64,000 bases of DNA from Arthrobacter sp. FB24 (GTDB lineage Bacteria > Actinomycetota > Actinomycetes > Actinomycetales > Micrococcaceae), in contig NC_008538.1 of NCBI RefSeq assembly GCF_000196235.1, positions 51,508-115,507 of the forward strand, in the 5' to 3' direction. Shown piece by piece: positions 51,436-59,948 of this stretch (position 1 is its first letter; each line of letters starts with the position of its first letter). The notes beneath the pieces are model-generated. The model was given only the letters and a program-made list of their open reading frames with translations, had not been told where the DNA came from and did no database searches. The position numbers and the translations under genes were made by a program.

Positions 51436-52899
51436 ATGACAGATCAGACCAGCGTCATCCAGGACGTGCAACGAGGCATGATTCCTGCACACATCTACAA
51501 CGACAAGGAGATCTTCGAACTCGAAAAGGAGCGCCTCTTCGGACGGAGCTGGCTCTTCGTCGCCCATGAGTCGGAGGTGCCAGAAGCCGGCGACTACGTG
51601 GTGCGCCGCGTGCTGGAAGACTCATTCATCATTTCCCGCGACGAGCAGGGCGAAATCCGCGCCCTCTTCAATATGTGCCTGCACCGCGGAATGCAGGTCT
51701 GCCGGGCCGAAATGGGAAACGCCTCGCATTTCCGTTGCCCCTACCACGGCTGGTCCTACCGCAATGACGGACGCATTGTGGGCCTGCCGTTCCATAAGGA
51801 GGCCTACGGCGGCGAAGAGGGCTTCAAGAAAAAAGGGCAGACCCTGCTTCCCGCCCCGTCCCTGGGCGTATATAACGGGCTGATTTTCATTAGCCTTGAC
51901 CCCGACGCGGAACCCCTCGAGGACTTCCTGGGCGACTTCAAGTTCTACATGGACTACTACACCAAGCAAAGTGCTGACGGCATTGAACTCCGCGGCCCTC
52001 AGCGGTGGCGGGTCAAGGCGAACTGGAAGATCGGTGCCGAAAACTTCGCCGGCGACATGTACCACACGCCCCAAACGCACACGTCGGTGGTTGAAATTGG
52101 CCTCTTCCGCGAGCCAAAGGCGGAGAAGCGCAAGGATGGCACAACGTACTGGGCCGGTAACGGCGGCGGAACCACCTACAAGCTTCCCGAAGGCACCCTG
52201 GAAGACCGGCTGCGCTACGTCGGTTACCCGGACGACATGATCGCGCGGATGAAGGAACAATGGAGCCAGGAGCAGCTCGATGTCGTGGGCAAGGACGGGT
52301 TCATGGTCTCGGCCGCCTCGGTCTTCCCAAACATGAGCTTCGTCCATAACTGGCCCCGTGTAGAAGAAGACTCCGACGAAGTTCTCCCATTTATCTCCAT
52401 CCGCCAATGGCAGCCCATCAGCGAAGACGAGACCGAGATCGTTTCCTGGTTCGCCGTGGACAAGAACGCGTCCGAGGAATTCAAGGCGCTTTCGTACAAG
52501 GCCTATCTCATGTGCTTCGGCAGCGGCGGCATGTTCGAACAGGATGACGTTGAAAACTGGGTCTCGCTGACGAGCACGGCGGGTGGCCCGATGGCCCGCC
52601 GCCTGCTGCTCAACAGCCGTATGGGCATGCTGGAAAACGGGCAGAACGTTGTAGAACCGCTGACCTCCGATGAGTATTCAGGGCCAGGTTCCACCCGGAT
52701 CGGCTACAGCGAATACAACCAGCGTGAACTGCTGCGGCGGTGGGCCGACCACTTGGGACGGCCGATGGAGAAGGCGGCTCAGCTGCACGTCGGCACCGAC
52801 CCGATTCAGGCACCCCCGGCCGGCGGGGCGGGCCCTTCACTGGCCCCCGCCGGAAGCACCGTTGTCCCAACTGCGCAGATCATTTCAGAGGAGGCCTAG
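51436..52899 (+). CDS. phtAa: Rieske dioxygenase alpha subunit, phthalate 3,4-dioxygenase type (system 2)
   Basis: 487 aa. Rieske ligands C81-x-H83 and C101-x2-H104; mononuclear iron site in NFAGDMYHTPQTH and EQDDVENW; FPNMSFVHNWPR is the conserved block. Start ATG 51436 has AAGGAGACC. With beta, ferredoxin, reductase, decarboxylase and IclR downstream it matches the phthalate dioxygenase operon order, so ortho-phthalate is the likely substrate: dioxygenation at carbons 3 and 4. It differs from the system 1 alpha subunit in length and in the region around 250-280, so the substrates are probably different. Confidence 0.88.
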   Translation: MTDQTSVIQDVQRGMIPAHIYNDKEIFELEKERLFGRSWLFVAHESEVPEAGDYVVRRVLEDSFIISRDEQGEIRALFNMCLHRGMQVCRAEMGNASHFRCPYHGWSYRNDGRIVGLPFHKEAYGGEEGFKKKGQTLLPAPSLGVYNGLIFISLDPDAEPLEDFLGDFKFYMDYYTKQSADGIELRGPQRWRVKANWKIGAENFAGDMYHTPQTHTSVVEIGLFREPKAEKRKDGTTYWAGNGGGTTYKLPEGTLEDRLRYVGYPDDMIARMKEQWSQEQLDVVGKDGFMVSAASVFPNMSFVHNWPRVEEDSDEVLPFISIRQWQPISEDETEIVSWFAVDKNASEEFKALSYKAYLMCFGSGGMFEQDDVENWVSLTSTAGGPMARRLLLNSRMGMLENGQNVVEPLTSDEYSGPGSTRIGYSEYNQRELLRRWADHLGRPMEKAAQLHVGTDPIQAPPAGGAGPSLAPAGSTVVPTAQIISEEA

Positions 52900-52901
52900 C
52901 C

Positions 52902-53501
52902 ATGAGTGTTGAAGCCGACCGCAACGGCAAGACCCTTTCCGAACAGTCCGTTCTGGGCGGGCATGCCCCGCGCACCCAGAGAACAGGAGAATCCCTCCCG
53001 TTCGACGACGCGCTCCACCTTCAGGCGCACCGCTGGCTGGTTGATGAAGCCTATCTCCTGGACGCCCAGGACTACGACGCCTGGATGTCACGAATCGCTG
53101 AAGACGTGCACTATCTCATGCCGGTCCGGGTAACGACCGCCCTCGGCGCCGGATACACCACGTCCCCCGGCATGGCCCATCTCGACGAAAACAGGTACTC
53201 GCTCAGCCGGCGGGTAGCGCGTTTCGCCACCGAACATGCCTGGACAGAAGACCCGCCTTCACGGTTACGCCACTACGTCACGAACGTTCGAACATTCCGC
53301 ACAGACAATCCGGATGAAATCATCGTGGATTCGGCGGTCCTGCTCTTCCGCAGCAGGGGTGACGTGCGTGAAGCAGCCACGGTGTCCGCCGGCCGGGAAG
53401 ACCTGCTGCGCCGTACCGGAACGGGATGGGAGCTCGCACGCCGAACCATCATGGTGGACGAATCGGTTATCCGCATGCAGAACCTGGCCATATTCCTATG
53501 A
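52902..53501 (+). CDS. phtAb: Rieske dioxygenase beta subunit (system 2)
   Basis: 199 aa, NTF2-like. LQAHRWLVDEAYLLDAQDYDAWMSRIAEDVHYLMPV, RLRHYVTNVRTFRT and the C-terminal ELARRTIMVDESVIRMQNLAIFL are the usual landmarks; compared with system 1 the N-terminus is about 25 residues longer. It follows alpha by two bases and overlaps the next gene (CTATGA). Confidence 0.9.
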   Translation: MSVEADRNGKTLSEQSVLGGHAPRTQRTGESLPFDDALHLQAHRWLVDEAYLLDAQDYDAWMSRIAEDVHYLMPVRVTTALGAGYTTSPGMAHLDENRYSLSRRVARFATEHAWTEDPPSRLRHYVTNVRTFRTDNPDEIIVDSAVLLFRSRGDVREAATVSAGREDLLRRTGTGWELARRTIMVDESVIRMQNLAIFL

Positions 53502-53836
53502 AAATCGGATGGGAAGGCGAGGAAGAAGACCGCCTTGCCGCCATTCGCGCGGCAGAGGAACGCCTCCGGCTGGAAGCACACACCACCGGCGCCCCGATCG
53601 TCATTGCCAATGAGTTTTCCGAAGTGCACATCAGCAGGGTGGAGACACGCAACGGTTCCAGGCTGATGATCACATCCCCGCGCTCCGGCCAGTGGGTCTC
53701 TTTGTGCCCCCTGGAACTTGAGTCACTGACCTGGCAGGCGCCGGCAACGTTCTCCGCCATGATCGGAAATCCCTTCGGTCCGCTCATCCCCGAGGATGAA
53801 CGGCCGCCCCAATTCAAGAAGAACAGCAAAACTTAG
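53498..53836 (+). CDS. Small hypothetical protein inside dioxygenase operon, 112 aa
   Basis: No family recognised. It starts MKIGWEGEEEDRLAAIRAAEER (helical, charged), then has strands (APIVIANEFSEVHISRVETR, RLMITSPRSGQWVSLCPLEL) and a proline-rich end. ATG 53498 overlaps the beta-subunit stop by four bases, so it is translated with it; the ferredoxin follows after 17 bp. System 1 has no counterpart. A role in assembly or as an accessory of the dioxygenase is possible but not shown. Confidence 0.8.
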   Translation: MKIGWEGEEEDRLAAIRAAEERLRLEAHTTGAPIVIANEFSEVHISRVETRNGSRLMITSPRSGQWVSLCPLELESLTWQAPATFSAMIGNPFGPLIPEDERPPQFKKNSKT

Positions 53837-53853
53837 GCCAAGGAGCTTTGAAC

Positions 53854-54048
53854 ATGCCTGTCGTAAAAGCAGACCTCGCAGCCTGCCAAGGGTACGCCAA
53901 CTGCGTTGTCGGGGCGACCGACTACTTCGATCTGGATGATGACGGGATCGTAGTCCTCCTCAAGACCGAGGTACCCGAGGCTGACCGAGCCCGCGTCGTG
54001 GAGGCAGCCCGCAGCTGCCCCGTTTCCGCCCTGATAGTGGAGGACTAG
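53854..54048 (+). CDS. phtAc: [3Fe-4S] ferredoxin (system 2)
   Basis: 64 aa. C11-x5-C17 (CQGYANC) and C55-P (SCPVSAL) are the ligands of a single [3Fe-4S] cluster. Close paralogue of the protein at 32629. ATG 53854 has an AAGGAGCTTTG site; the reductase start follows its stop directly. It shuttles electrons to the dioxygenase. Confidence 0.93.
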   Translation: MPVVKADLAACQGYANCVVGATDYFDLDDDGIVVLLKTEVPEADRARVVEAARSCPVSALIVED

Positions 54049-55281
54049 TTGGATACAGTAACTGTCATCGTCGGTTCCTCCATCGGGGGCGTGCGCACGG
54101 CGCAGTCCTTACGCCTGGAGGGATACGAAGGACGCATCGTCATCGTCGGTGAAGAAACAGAACTGCCCTACGACAAACCACCCTTGTCCAAGGCCGTCCT
54201 GGCGGGTACAGCGACCGAAGCCTCCGCCTGCTTGCTGAACCGCGACCAGGCGCAGGAACTGGGCATAGAACTGGAGCTTGGACATGCCGCTACCGGGATC
54301 GACGTCGCGGGCAACCTGCTCCAGCTGCAGGGCCGTGAAGCTCTGCGCTTCGATAACTTGGTCATTGCCACAGGCGCCTTTGCCCGGCCCTCCCCGTGGG
54401 GACACCGGCCCGGCATCCATGTTCTTCGTACCCTCGACGATGCCCGCAGCCTTCGCGCAGATCTTGCAAAGGGGGGACAGCTGGCTGTCATCGGTGCGGG
54501 GTTCATCGGGGCAGAAGCCGCGGCGACAGCACGAGGACTCGGTCTGGAAGTGACAGTCATTGACCCCCTCCCGGTCCCCATGAGCCGGATCTTCAATGCT
54601 GAAGTCGGGCAATGGTTCGGAGACCTTCACCGCAGCAACGGCGTGACGACGATCTTTGGTACCGGGGTTGAGACCATCGACGGCGAACAGGGCTCCTTCA
54701 CCCTGCGGCTCACCAACGGCCAGAACCTGGAGGCCGCCACAGTTCTGGTCGGAATTGGCGCCGTTCCCAATGATGCCTGGCTCAGTTCTTCGGGTCTGCT
54801 CGTGGATAACGGACTGGTGCTCGACGAATACTGCCGTACGGTGGACGCCCCGCAAATCTACGGCGTCGGCGACGTTGCCCGGTGGCGGCACCAAAAACAC
54901 GGCGAGGATATCCGGATTGAGCACTGGACGAACGCCGTCGAGCAGGCAGCGTGCGTGGCTTACAACATCACCCATCCGGAGAACCCCCGCGCCTACACTC
55001 CGGTCGAATACGTCTGGAGCGACCAACATGACTGGAAGATCCAGGTGGTAGGCCGGGTGGGCGGAAACGCCGAACACGTTACCATCGGGCATCCGGAAGT
55101 TCACGGCCGCTTTGCCGCCCTCTACACAGTCGACGGTACCAACCTGAGCGGTGCAGCGATCGTGAACTGGCCAAAGGCCCTTCTGGCATGCCGGCGGGGC
55201 ATGGGTCCGGGGATCACGGTCCAAGAACTGCGGGAAAAACTAGAACCGATGCTGGACCCCCAGCCACTGACGGCATCGTAA
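54049..55281 (+). CDS. phtAd: Ferredoxin reductase, FAD-dependent (system 2)
   Basis: 410 aa from TTG 54049, immediately after the ferredoxin stop. IVGSSIGGVRTAQSLR binds FAD, PYDKPPLSKAVLAG is the family signature, LAVIGAGFIGAEAAATARG binds NADH, and IYGVGDVARWRH contacts FAD. The stop (TAA) overlaps the next ATG by one base (TAATG). Confidence 0.94.
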   Translation: MDTVTVIVGSSIGGVRTAQSLRLEGYEGRIVIVGEETELPYDKPPLSKAVLAGTATEASACLLNRDQAQELGIELELGHAATGIDVAGNLLQLQGREALRFDNLVIATGAFARPSPWGHRPGIHVLRTLDDARSLRADLAKGGQLAVIGAGFIGAEAAATARGLGLEVTVIDPLPVPMSRIFNAEVGQWFGDLHRSNGVTTIFGTGVETIDGEQGSFTLRLTNGQNLEAATVLVGIGAVPNDAWLSSSGLLVDNGLVLDEYCRTVDAPQIYGVGDVARWRHQKHGEDIRIEHWTNAVEQAACVAYNITHPENPRAYTPVEYVWSDQHDWKIQVVGRVGGNAEHVTIGHPEVHGRFAALYTVDGTNLSGAAIVNWPKALLACRRGMGPGITVQELREKLEPMLDPQPLTAS

Positions 55282-56027
55282 TGGGACAAACTCAGCCGCC
55301 CCCGGCACACGCCGCGGAAAGGGAAGCCATTGCATTGGCCTGCCGCGTGCTGGCACACCGCGGCCTGGCAGACGGAATCCTCGGCCATATCAGCCTCCGA
55401 ATAGGCGAGAACAGCCTGCTCGTTCGATGCAGGGGCCCCCAGGAGCGAGGATTGGCATTCACCGAAGCCAGCGACATCCGCCTGGTGGACCTCGACGGCA
55501 ACCCTGCTGCTGAGGGCGAGCTGGAGGGAGGCTACGCCGTCCCGAACGAACTTCCACTGCACACCGAACTGTTACGGCAACGCAGTGACATTAACGCGGT
55601 CGTCCACGCGCACCCGCCGCGGGTTGTCGCCGCGGACCTCGCCGGGCTTGGTGTCCGCCCGATCGTCGGAGCCTTCGATATTCCCGGGACCCGCCTGGCA
55701 GCCGGCGGGGTGCCCGTGTACCCGCGAGGAGTGCTGGTCAGGAACCGCCAGCTGGCGGCGGAAATGCTCCACGCCATGGGTGACCGTCCTATAGTGCTGC
55801 TCCGCGGCCATGGGCTGACCAGCGCCGCGGAGACTGTGGAGCAAGCAGTGCTCCAGGCGATCAGCGTAGATACGCTTGCCGGGTTGTCACTCCAGGTAAC
55901 GGCATCCGGGGGAGAGCTCGCAGACCTTCCAGAATCGGACATGGCTGAACTGCCCGACCTGGGTGGATCGTTCAACACCCAAACGGCCTGGAGACACGAA
56001 CTCGCCCGGCTGAAGGCCGCCGAGTGA
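55281..56027 (+). CDS. phtC: Class II aldolase-like decarboxylase, PhtC-like (3,4-dihydroxyphthalate 2-decarboxylase)
   Basis: 248 aa. GHISLRIGENSLLVRCRGPQERGLAFT, VVHAHPPRV (H-x-H) and LLRGHGLTSA are the class II aldolase metal-binding blocks. It is a paralogue of the cluster 1 protein at 37110 and stands in the phtC position; PhtC is the 3,4-dihydroxyphthalate decarboxylase that yields protocatechuate. Overlaps the reductase stop, and the IclR gene overlaps its own stop. Confidence 0.87.
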   Translation: MGQTQPPPAHAAEREAIALACRVLAHRGLADGILGHISLRIGENSLLVRCRGPQERGLAFTEASDIRLVDLDGNPAAEGELEGGYAVPNELPLHTELLRQRSDINAVVHAHPPRVVAADLAGLGVRPIVGAFDIPGTRLAAGGVPVYPRGVLVRNRQLAAEMLHAMGDRPIVLLRGHGLTSAAETVEQAVLQAISVDTLAGLSLQVTASGGELADLPESDMAELPDLGGSFNTQTAWRHELARLKAAE

Positions 56028-56875
56028 AGCTAGCCACCAAAGGAAAACAGAGACCCGCACTCGGGCTGGATACGATGTTAGGCATGCAGTCAACAAATAC
56101 AGACACCGAGTCCAGAAACGGTCCGCCCCCGCAGTACCGTATCGAATCTGTTGACAATGCATTGCGACTGCTACTGCTATTCGAAACCCAACCCAGCATC
56201 CGGTTGACAGATGCGAGTAACTATCTGGGAGTCGCATCCTCGACGGCGCACCGGCTTATGGGGATGTTGCTCTACCGGGGTTTCGTGCGGCAAAATCCGG
56301 CTACTCGCGCCTATGAGCCAGGCCAGGCGCTCAGCTCCATTGCTTTCGCCATCAGGCGTCAAGTGGACATAAGGACCCTCGCCCGCCCTGTCCTTGAACA
56401 GCTATTCCAGCAAACAGGGGAAACGGTCCACTTCGCCCGTCTCGAGAGGACAGATGCCCAATTCATCGATGCCATCGAAAGCTCAAGGGCAGTGCGGGTA
56501 GGTTCCCGACAAGGCCTCACGTTACCGGCGAATTGCACTGCTACAGGAAAAGCGATGTTGAGCCGGCTCACCCAGGAGCAGCTACATGCGCTCTACCCGA
56601 AGAAGGAACTCCCAGGCCTGACAGGAAACTCCATAACGTCGCGGGTTGACCTTGAAGCCGAACTTGATGAAATTCGCCGCATTGGTTACGCGACAAGCAG
56701 GGAAGAAAGCGAAGACGGGGTCACTTCGGTCGCCGTATCGATTGCGGGACCGAGCGGCACGCTTTACGGAATAAACGTTTCGGTGCCCGCCCATCGCATG
56801 TCCGACAAGCTGCGAGCCGAACTCGGGGAAATGCTTCGCACCTCCGCTGAGGACCTTCAAGGACTGCTGCTTTAG
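56024..56875 (+). CDS. phtR: IclR family transcriptional regulator, PhtR-like
   Basis: 283 aa. HTH IESVDNALRLLLLFETQPSI, LTDASNYLGVASSTAHRLMG, then effector domain with LPANCTATGKAMLS and EESEDGVTSVAVSIAGPSGT. GTG 56024 overlaps the decarboxylase stop (GTGA); ATG 56075 is an alternative start. Last gene of the operon, as phtR is in the pht operons. Likely regulates the promoters at 51339 and perhaps 43310; whether as activator or repressor cannot be said. Confidence 0.88.
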   Translation: MKLATKGKQRPALGLDTMLGMQSTNTDTESRNGPPPQYRIESVDNALRLLLLFETQPSIRLTDASNYLGVASSTAHRLMGMLLYRGFVRQNPATRAYEPGQALSSIAFAIRRQVDIRTLARPVLEQLFQQTGETVHFARLERTDAQFIDAIESSRAVRVGSRQGLTLPANCTATGKAMLSRLTQEQLHALYPKKELPGLTGNSITSRVDLEAELDEIRRIGYATSREESEDGVTSVAVSIAGPSGTLYGINVSVPAHRMSDKLRAELGEMLRTSAEDLQGLLL

Positions 56876-56878
56876 CCC

Positions 56879-57130
56879 TCACAGCGCGGTGGCGCCCTTG
56901 ACTCCTGGCTCGTTGACGGGATCGCTTTCCTTGCCTTCCATAGCGGGGGGTCCATCCAAGATCTGGGCGATGGTGGAGCCGACTAATTCGAAGTGGCTGA
57001 TTTCTGCTGCCGCGGGGGCATCGACGCCGTACGCGAGACCTGACTTGACGAGGATCCGGCATTGGACTGTGCCATACGCCGGGTCACGGCGGCAAACAGC
57101 CTGCCCGGGGCCGTCTCGGAACTTACGGGC
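56879..57130 (-). pseudogene. Unidentified 83-codon open frame, possible gene remnant
   Basis: An open frame on the minus strand, reading VQCRILVKSGLAYGVDAPAA and SHFELVGSTIAQILDGPPAM, has protein-like composition and codon bias but no start codon and no family I recognise. It follows a stop at 57131, and a second frame (MRDAPTTVEKEQAKRG...) precedes it. It could be the decayed tail of a gene of the lig operon. 57131-57303 holds nothing clearer. Confidence 0.3.
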
Positions 57131-57303
57131 TCATACGGTGGGCCGAACGAGCTCAGGCGTTTGACCCAGCTCACCGTGGACCCCGGTGCGAAGTGGAAAG
57201 CAGGACCGCGCTTCGCCTGTTCCTTCTCCACGGTCGTCGGCGCGTCTCGCATCGACGTAAATGTCTGCAGGACCTGTATCAGTCAAGACGTCACGGCAGG
57301 GCC

Positions 57304-58002
57304 TCAGGGCGCGCGAAAACTGTGCAACGACTTGATGGATGCCGCGAGGTCGGAGCGGAAGAAAGCCAACATCTCCGCAGCACGAGCCGCGTTGTTGGAG
57401 GATGTCGCGACAGCACCCGCGAAGACCGTGCTGATCGCGCAGTCGGCCGGGAGGACGCCGAGGATACACACGCCGGGCTGCCCGACCAGTTCGCTGAGCT
57501 GCTGCAGGCCGAGATCGACCTCACCATCTGCGAGCAGGCGCGCCACGGGCACGCCTGGACGGGCCTGCACAAGCCGGTCGCTGACTTCATCGGTCATGCC
57601 CCAGTGGTCGATCATTCGCAACAGCTCAAGGCCGCTCGGTCCGGTGGAATATCCGATGCGGAATGCCGCGCGCAGGGCGCTGCGAAGCTCGTCGGCATTC
57701 GTAAAGGCCGTGCCTCCGGAACATGCTGCTGCATCGGCGCTGCGTGCGGCCACGCCTACGGCGACATCCGACAGTACGATCGGGGCGATGGATGCCGGGT
57801 CGACGTGCCGCTCGGCAGCGAGGCGTTGGAGAGCGTCCTCGGCGAGGAACACAAGGTCGAACGGCTCGCCGGCGGTCACCCGCTGGGCGGCGTCCACTCC
57901 GCCTACGGATTCGAGCTGCAGAAGCGGTAGCCCCGCCGCGGCGGCAGCTTCGGCAAGGTCGGCGAGAACGCGGCGGGTGGCCATCGACGAGATCGCTTTC
58001 AT
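57304..58002 (-). CDS. ModA-like substrate-binding-fold protein without signal peptide
   Basis: 232 aa. It has the profile of the molybdate-binding type (PBP-like_2): a strand-helix opening AISSMATRRVLADLAEAA, GVDAAQRVTAGEPFDLVFLA, ALRAAFRIGYSTGPSGLELL, GVPVARLLADGEVDLGLQQL, VCILGVLPADCA and AAEMLAFFRSDLA. No signal peptide is present, so it should stay in the cytoplasm. It is the last gene of the protocatechuate operon and overlaps the AKR gene (ATGA). Similar proteins occur in other PCA 4,5-cleavage clusters; roles as metabolite carrier, sensor or isomerase are guesses. Confidence 0.75.
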   Translation of the reverse strand: MKAISSMATRRVLADLAEAAAAAGLPLLQLESVGGVDAAQRVTAGEPFDLVFLAEDALQRLAAERHVDPASIAPIVLSDVAVGVAARSADAAACSGGTAFTNADELRSALRAAFRIGYSTGPSGLELLRMIDHWGMTDEVSDRLVQARPGVPVARLLADGEVDLGLQQLSELVGQPGVCILGVLPADCAISTVFAGAVATSSNNAARAAEMLAFFRSDLAASIKSLHSFRAP

Positions 58003-58973
58003 GCGGCATCCTCGAAAGTCTCAGCGTCTACTTCGGCGGCAGATGCTGGCGCATATCGCGCGCCAGAGATGGTGGCCGTGCCAATCAGCTCGCCGGCCCG
58101 CGTCAGCAGCGCGCCGTCGACAGAGATGTCGGCCGCCGCCATGTTCTCACGCAGGTGCGCGACGCTCGTTGTTCCCGGGATCGGCAGAACATGATCGCCG
58201 CGGGAGATCAGCCAGGCCAGCGCGAGCTGTGCTGGGGTGCAACCGGCCTCCGCAGCCAGCTCTCGCCAAGAGGCCAGCAGCGTCACATTTGCACCCCAGT
58301 GCTCGGGCTGGAAGCGCGGCATACTGCGGCGGATGTCGTTTGGGGACAGCTCAGTTGGGTCCTTGATCGCATCGGCGAGGAAACCCCTTCCGACCGGCGA
58401 AAACGCAACCAGAGTCACGCCGTCCTCGCGAGTGGCGTCGAGCATGCCAAGCTCGGCATTGCGACTCCACAGCGAGTACTCGTTCTGCACGGCTGCGATA
58501 GAGGTGATTGCCTGCGCCTCGCGCAGTCGCCCGACCGACACCTCGGACAGGCCGATTGCGCCGATCTTGCCCGCGGCGACCATCTCGACCAGCGCGCCGA
58601 CGCTATCGCCGATTGGCACCTTCTTGTCCCACCGGTGAAGGTAGTACAGGTCGATGTAGTCGACGCCAAGGCGGCTCAGCGAAGCGTCGACCTGTGCCCG
58701 CAGCGTATCGGGGCGTCCATCGATGACTTTCACGCCGTCGACGGACGCCATCCCGCACTTGCTCGCCAGGAAGACCTCGTCACGGCGCCCCACGATCGCA
58801 GCACCTACAAGCTCTTCGTTGCGGCCGCCGCCGTACAGTGTTGCCGTGTCGAGCATCCCGATGCCTTCATCGAGAGCTGTGCGCAGCATCGTCAGCCCCT
58901 CGTCACGCGACGGGGGGACACCGTACGCGTGACTCAGCGACATACAGCCCAGGCCGATGGGGGGTAGCCTCAC
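57999..58973 (-). CDS. Aldo/keto reductase in protocatechuate operon
   Basis: 324 aa. Tetrad D42, Y47, K72, H113 present; LLASKCGM, YIDLYYLHRWD, GLSEVSVGRL and PIPGTTSVAHLRENM place it in the AKR13-like group. GTG 58973 overlaps the LigC stop and the gene overlaps the ModA-like gene. The ring-cleavage path needs no reductase here, so it may act on a related aldehyde or on the dihydrodiol of the upstream oxygenases. Substrate unknown. Confidence 0.85.
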   Translation of the reverse strand: MRLPPIGLGCMSLSHAYGVPPSRDEGLTMLRTALDEGIGMLDTATLYGGGRNEELVGAAIVGRRDEVFLASKCGMASVDGVKVIDGRPDTLRAQVDASLSRLGVDYIDLYYLHRWDKKVPIGDSVGALVEMVAAGKIGAIGLSEVSVGRLREAQAITSIAAVQNEYSLWSRNAELGMLDATREDGVTLVAFSPVGRGFLADAIKDPTELSPNDIRRSMPRFQPEHWGANVTLLASWRELAAEAGCTPAQLALAWLISRGDHVLPIPGTTSVAHLRENMAAADISVDGALLTRAGELIGTATISGARYAPASAAEVDAETFEDAA

Positions 58974-59923
58974 GACAGCTGCTTCTCAAGCGAGCCGAGC
59001 ACTCGGTAGCAGTCGATCACGTGGCGAAGCGAGGAGTTCGGCTCGCGTCCCTCGCGGATAGCCGAAATGAATTCACGATCCTGCAGCTCAATACCGTTCA
59101 TGCTGACAGCGACATGCGACACGTCTATCGGCTCCTCACGGCCGTTGTAGAGATCGTCGTAACGCGCGATGTAGGTCTCGGTGTCGCCGATGTAGCGGAA
59201 GAACGTGCCGAACGGCCCGTTGTTGTTGAACGACAGCGACAGTGTACAGATCGCGCCCGACTCGCTCTTGAGCTGGATCGACATGTCCATCGCGATGCCG
59301 AGTTCAGGGTGGATCGGGCCCTGGATCGCGTTCGCATGCACGATCTTGCCTGCCTGGTAGGCGAACAAGTCAACGGTGTGCGCGGCATGATGCCATAGCA
59401 GGTGGTCGGTCCAGGACCGGGCCTCGCCCTTCGCGTTCGTGTTGGTGCGGCGGAAAAAGTACGTCTGCACGTCCATTTGCTGCACGTGGAACTCCCCTGA
59501 CGCGATCCGGTTATGCACCAACTGGTGCGAGGGGTTGAAGCGGCGGGTGTGGCCGACCATTGCGACGCGATTGGATGATTCAGCCGCCTCGAGCGCTGCC
59601 TCGGCGTCCACGATCGAGTCGGCCAACGGAATCTCGACCTGCACGTGCTTGCCGGCGGCGAGCACCGCCTGGGTCTGAGACGCGTGGAGCCCCGTGGGCG
59701 TCGCAAGGATCACCGCGTCGACGTCGTCGCGCTCGAGCACGGCGTCCAGGCCGACAACGGCGTTCTCGACGCCGTATTTCTCGGCAACTGCCTGGGTCGG
59801 TTCGAGCCGCGTGCCGCTGACGACGGTTACCTCGACATCGGGGATGTTCATCAGGCCGTCGAGATGTTTCATGCCGAAGGCGCCTGCGGCGCCGACGACG
59901 GCCACACGGATCTTCTCAGTCAT
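58970..59923 (-). CDS. ligC: 4-carboxy-2-hydroxymuconate-6-semialdehyde dehydrogenase (LigC-like)
   Basis: 317 aa of the Gfo/Idh/MocA family. NAD-binding VAVVGAAGAFGMKHLDGL, catalytic-region KHVQVEIPLADS and HTRRFNPSHQLVHNRIA, then WHHAAHTVDLFAYQ, which are typical of LigC. It oxidises the hemiacetal of the ring-fission product to 2-pyrone-4,6-dicarboxylate. ATG 59923 has AAAGGAG upstream; a longer frame to 59974 is not needed. Located between ligAB and the AKR gene in the order ligJ-ligK-ligI-ligAB-ligC. Confidence 0.9.
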   Translation of the reverse strand: MTEKIRVAVVGAAGAFGMKHLDGLMNIPDVEVTVVSGTRLEPTQAVAEKYGVENAVVGLDAVLERDDVDAVILATPTGLHASQTQAVLAAGKHVQVEIPLADSIVDAEAALEAAESSNRVAMVGHTRRFNPSHQLVHNRIASGEFHVQQMDVQTYFFRRTNTNAKGEARSWTDHLLWHHAAHTVDLFAYQAGKIVHANAIQGPIHPELGIAMDMSIQLKSESGAICTLSLSFNNNGPFGTFFRYIGDTETYIARYDDLYNGREEPIDVSHVAVSMNGIELQDREFISAIREGREPNSSLRHVIDCYRVLGSLEKQLS

Positions 59924-59948
59924 GGGGGCTCCTTTGTTGCGGATGCGG

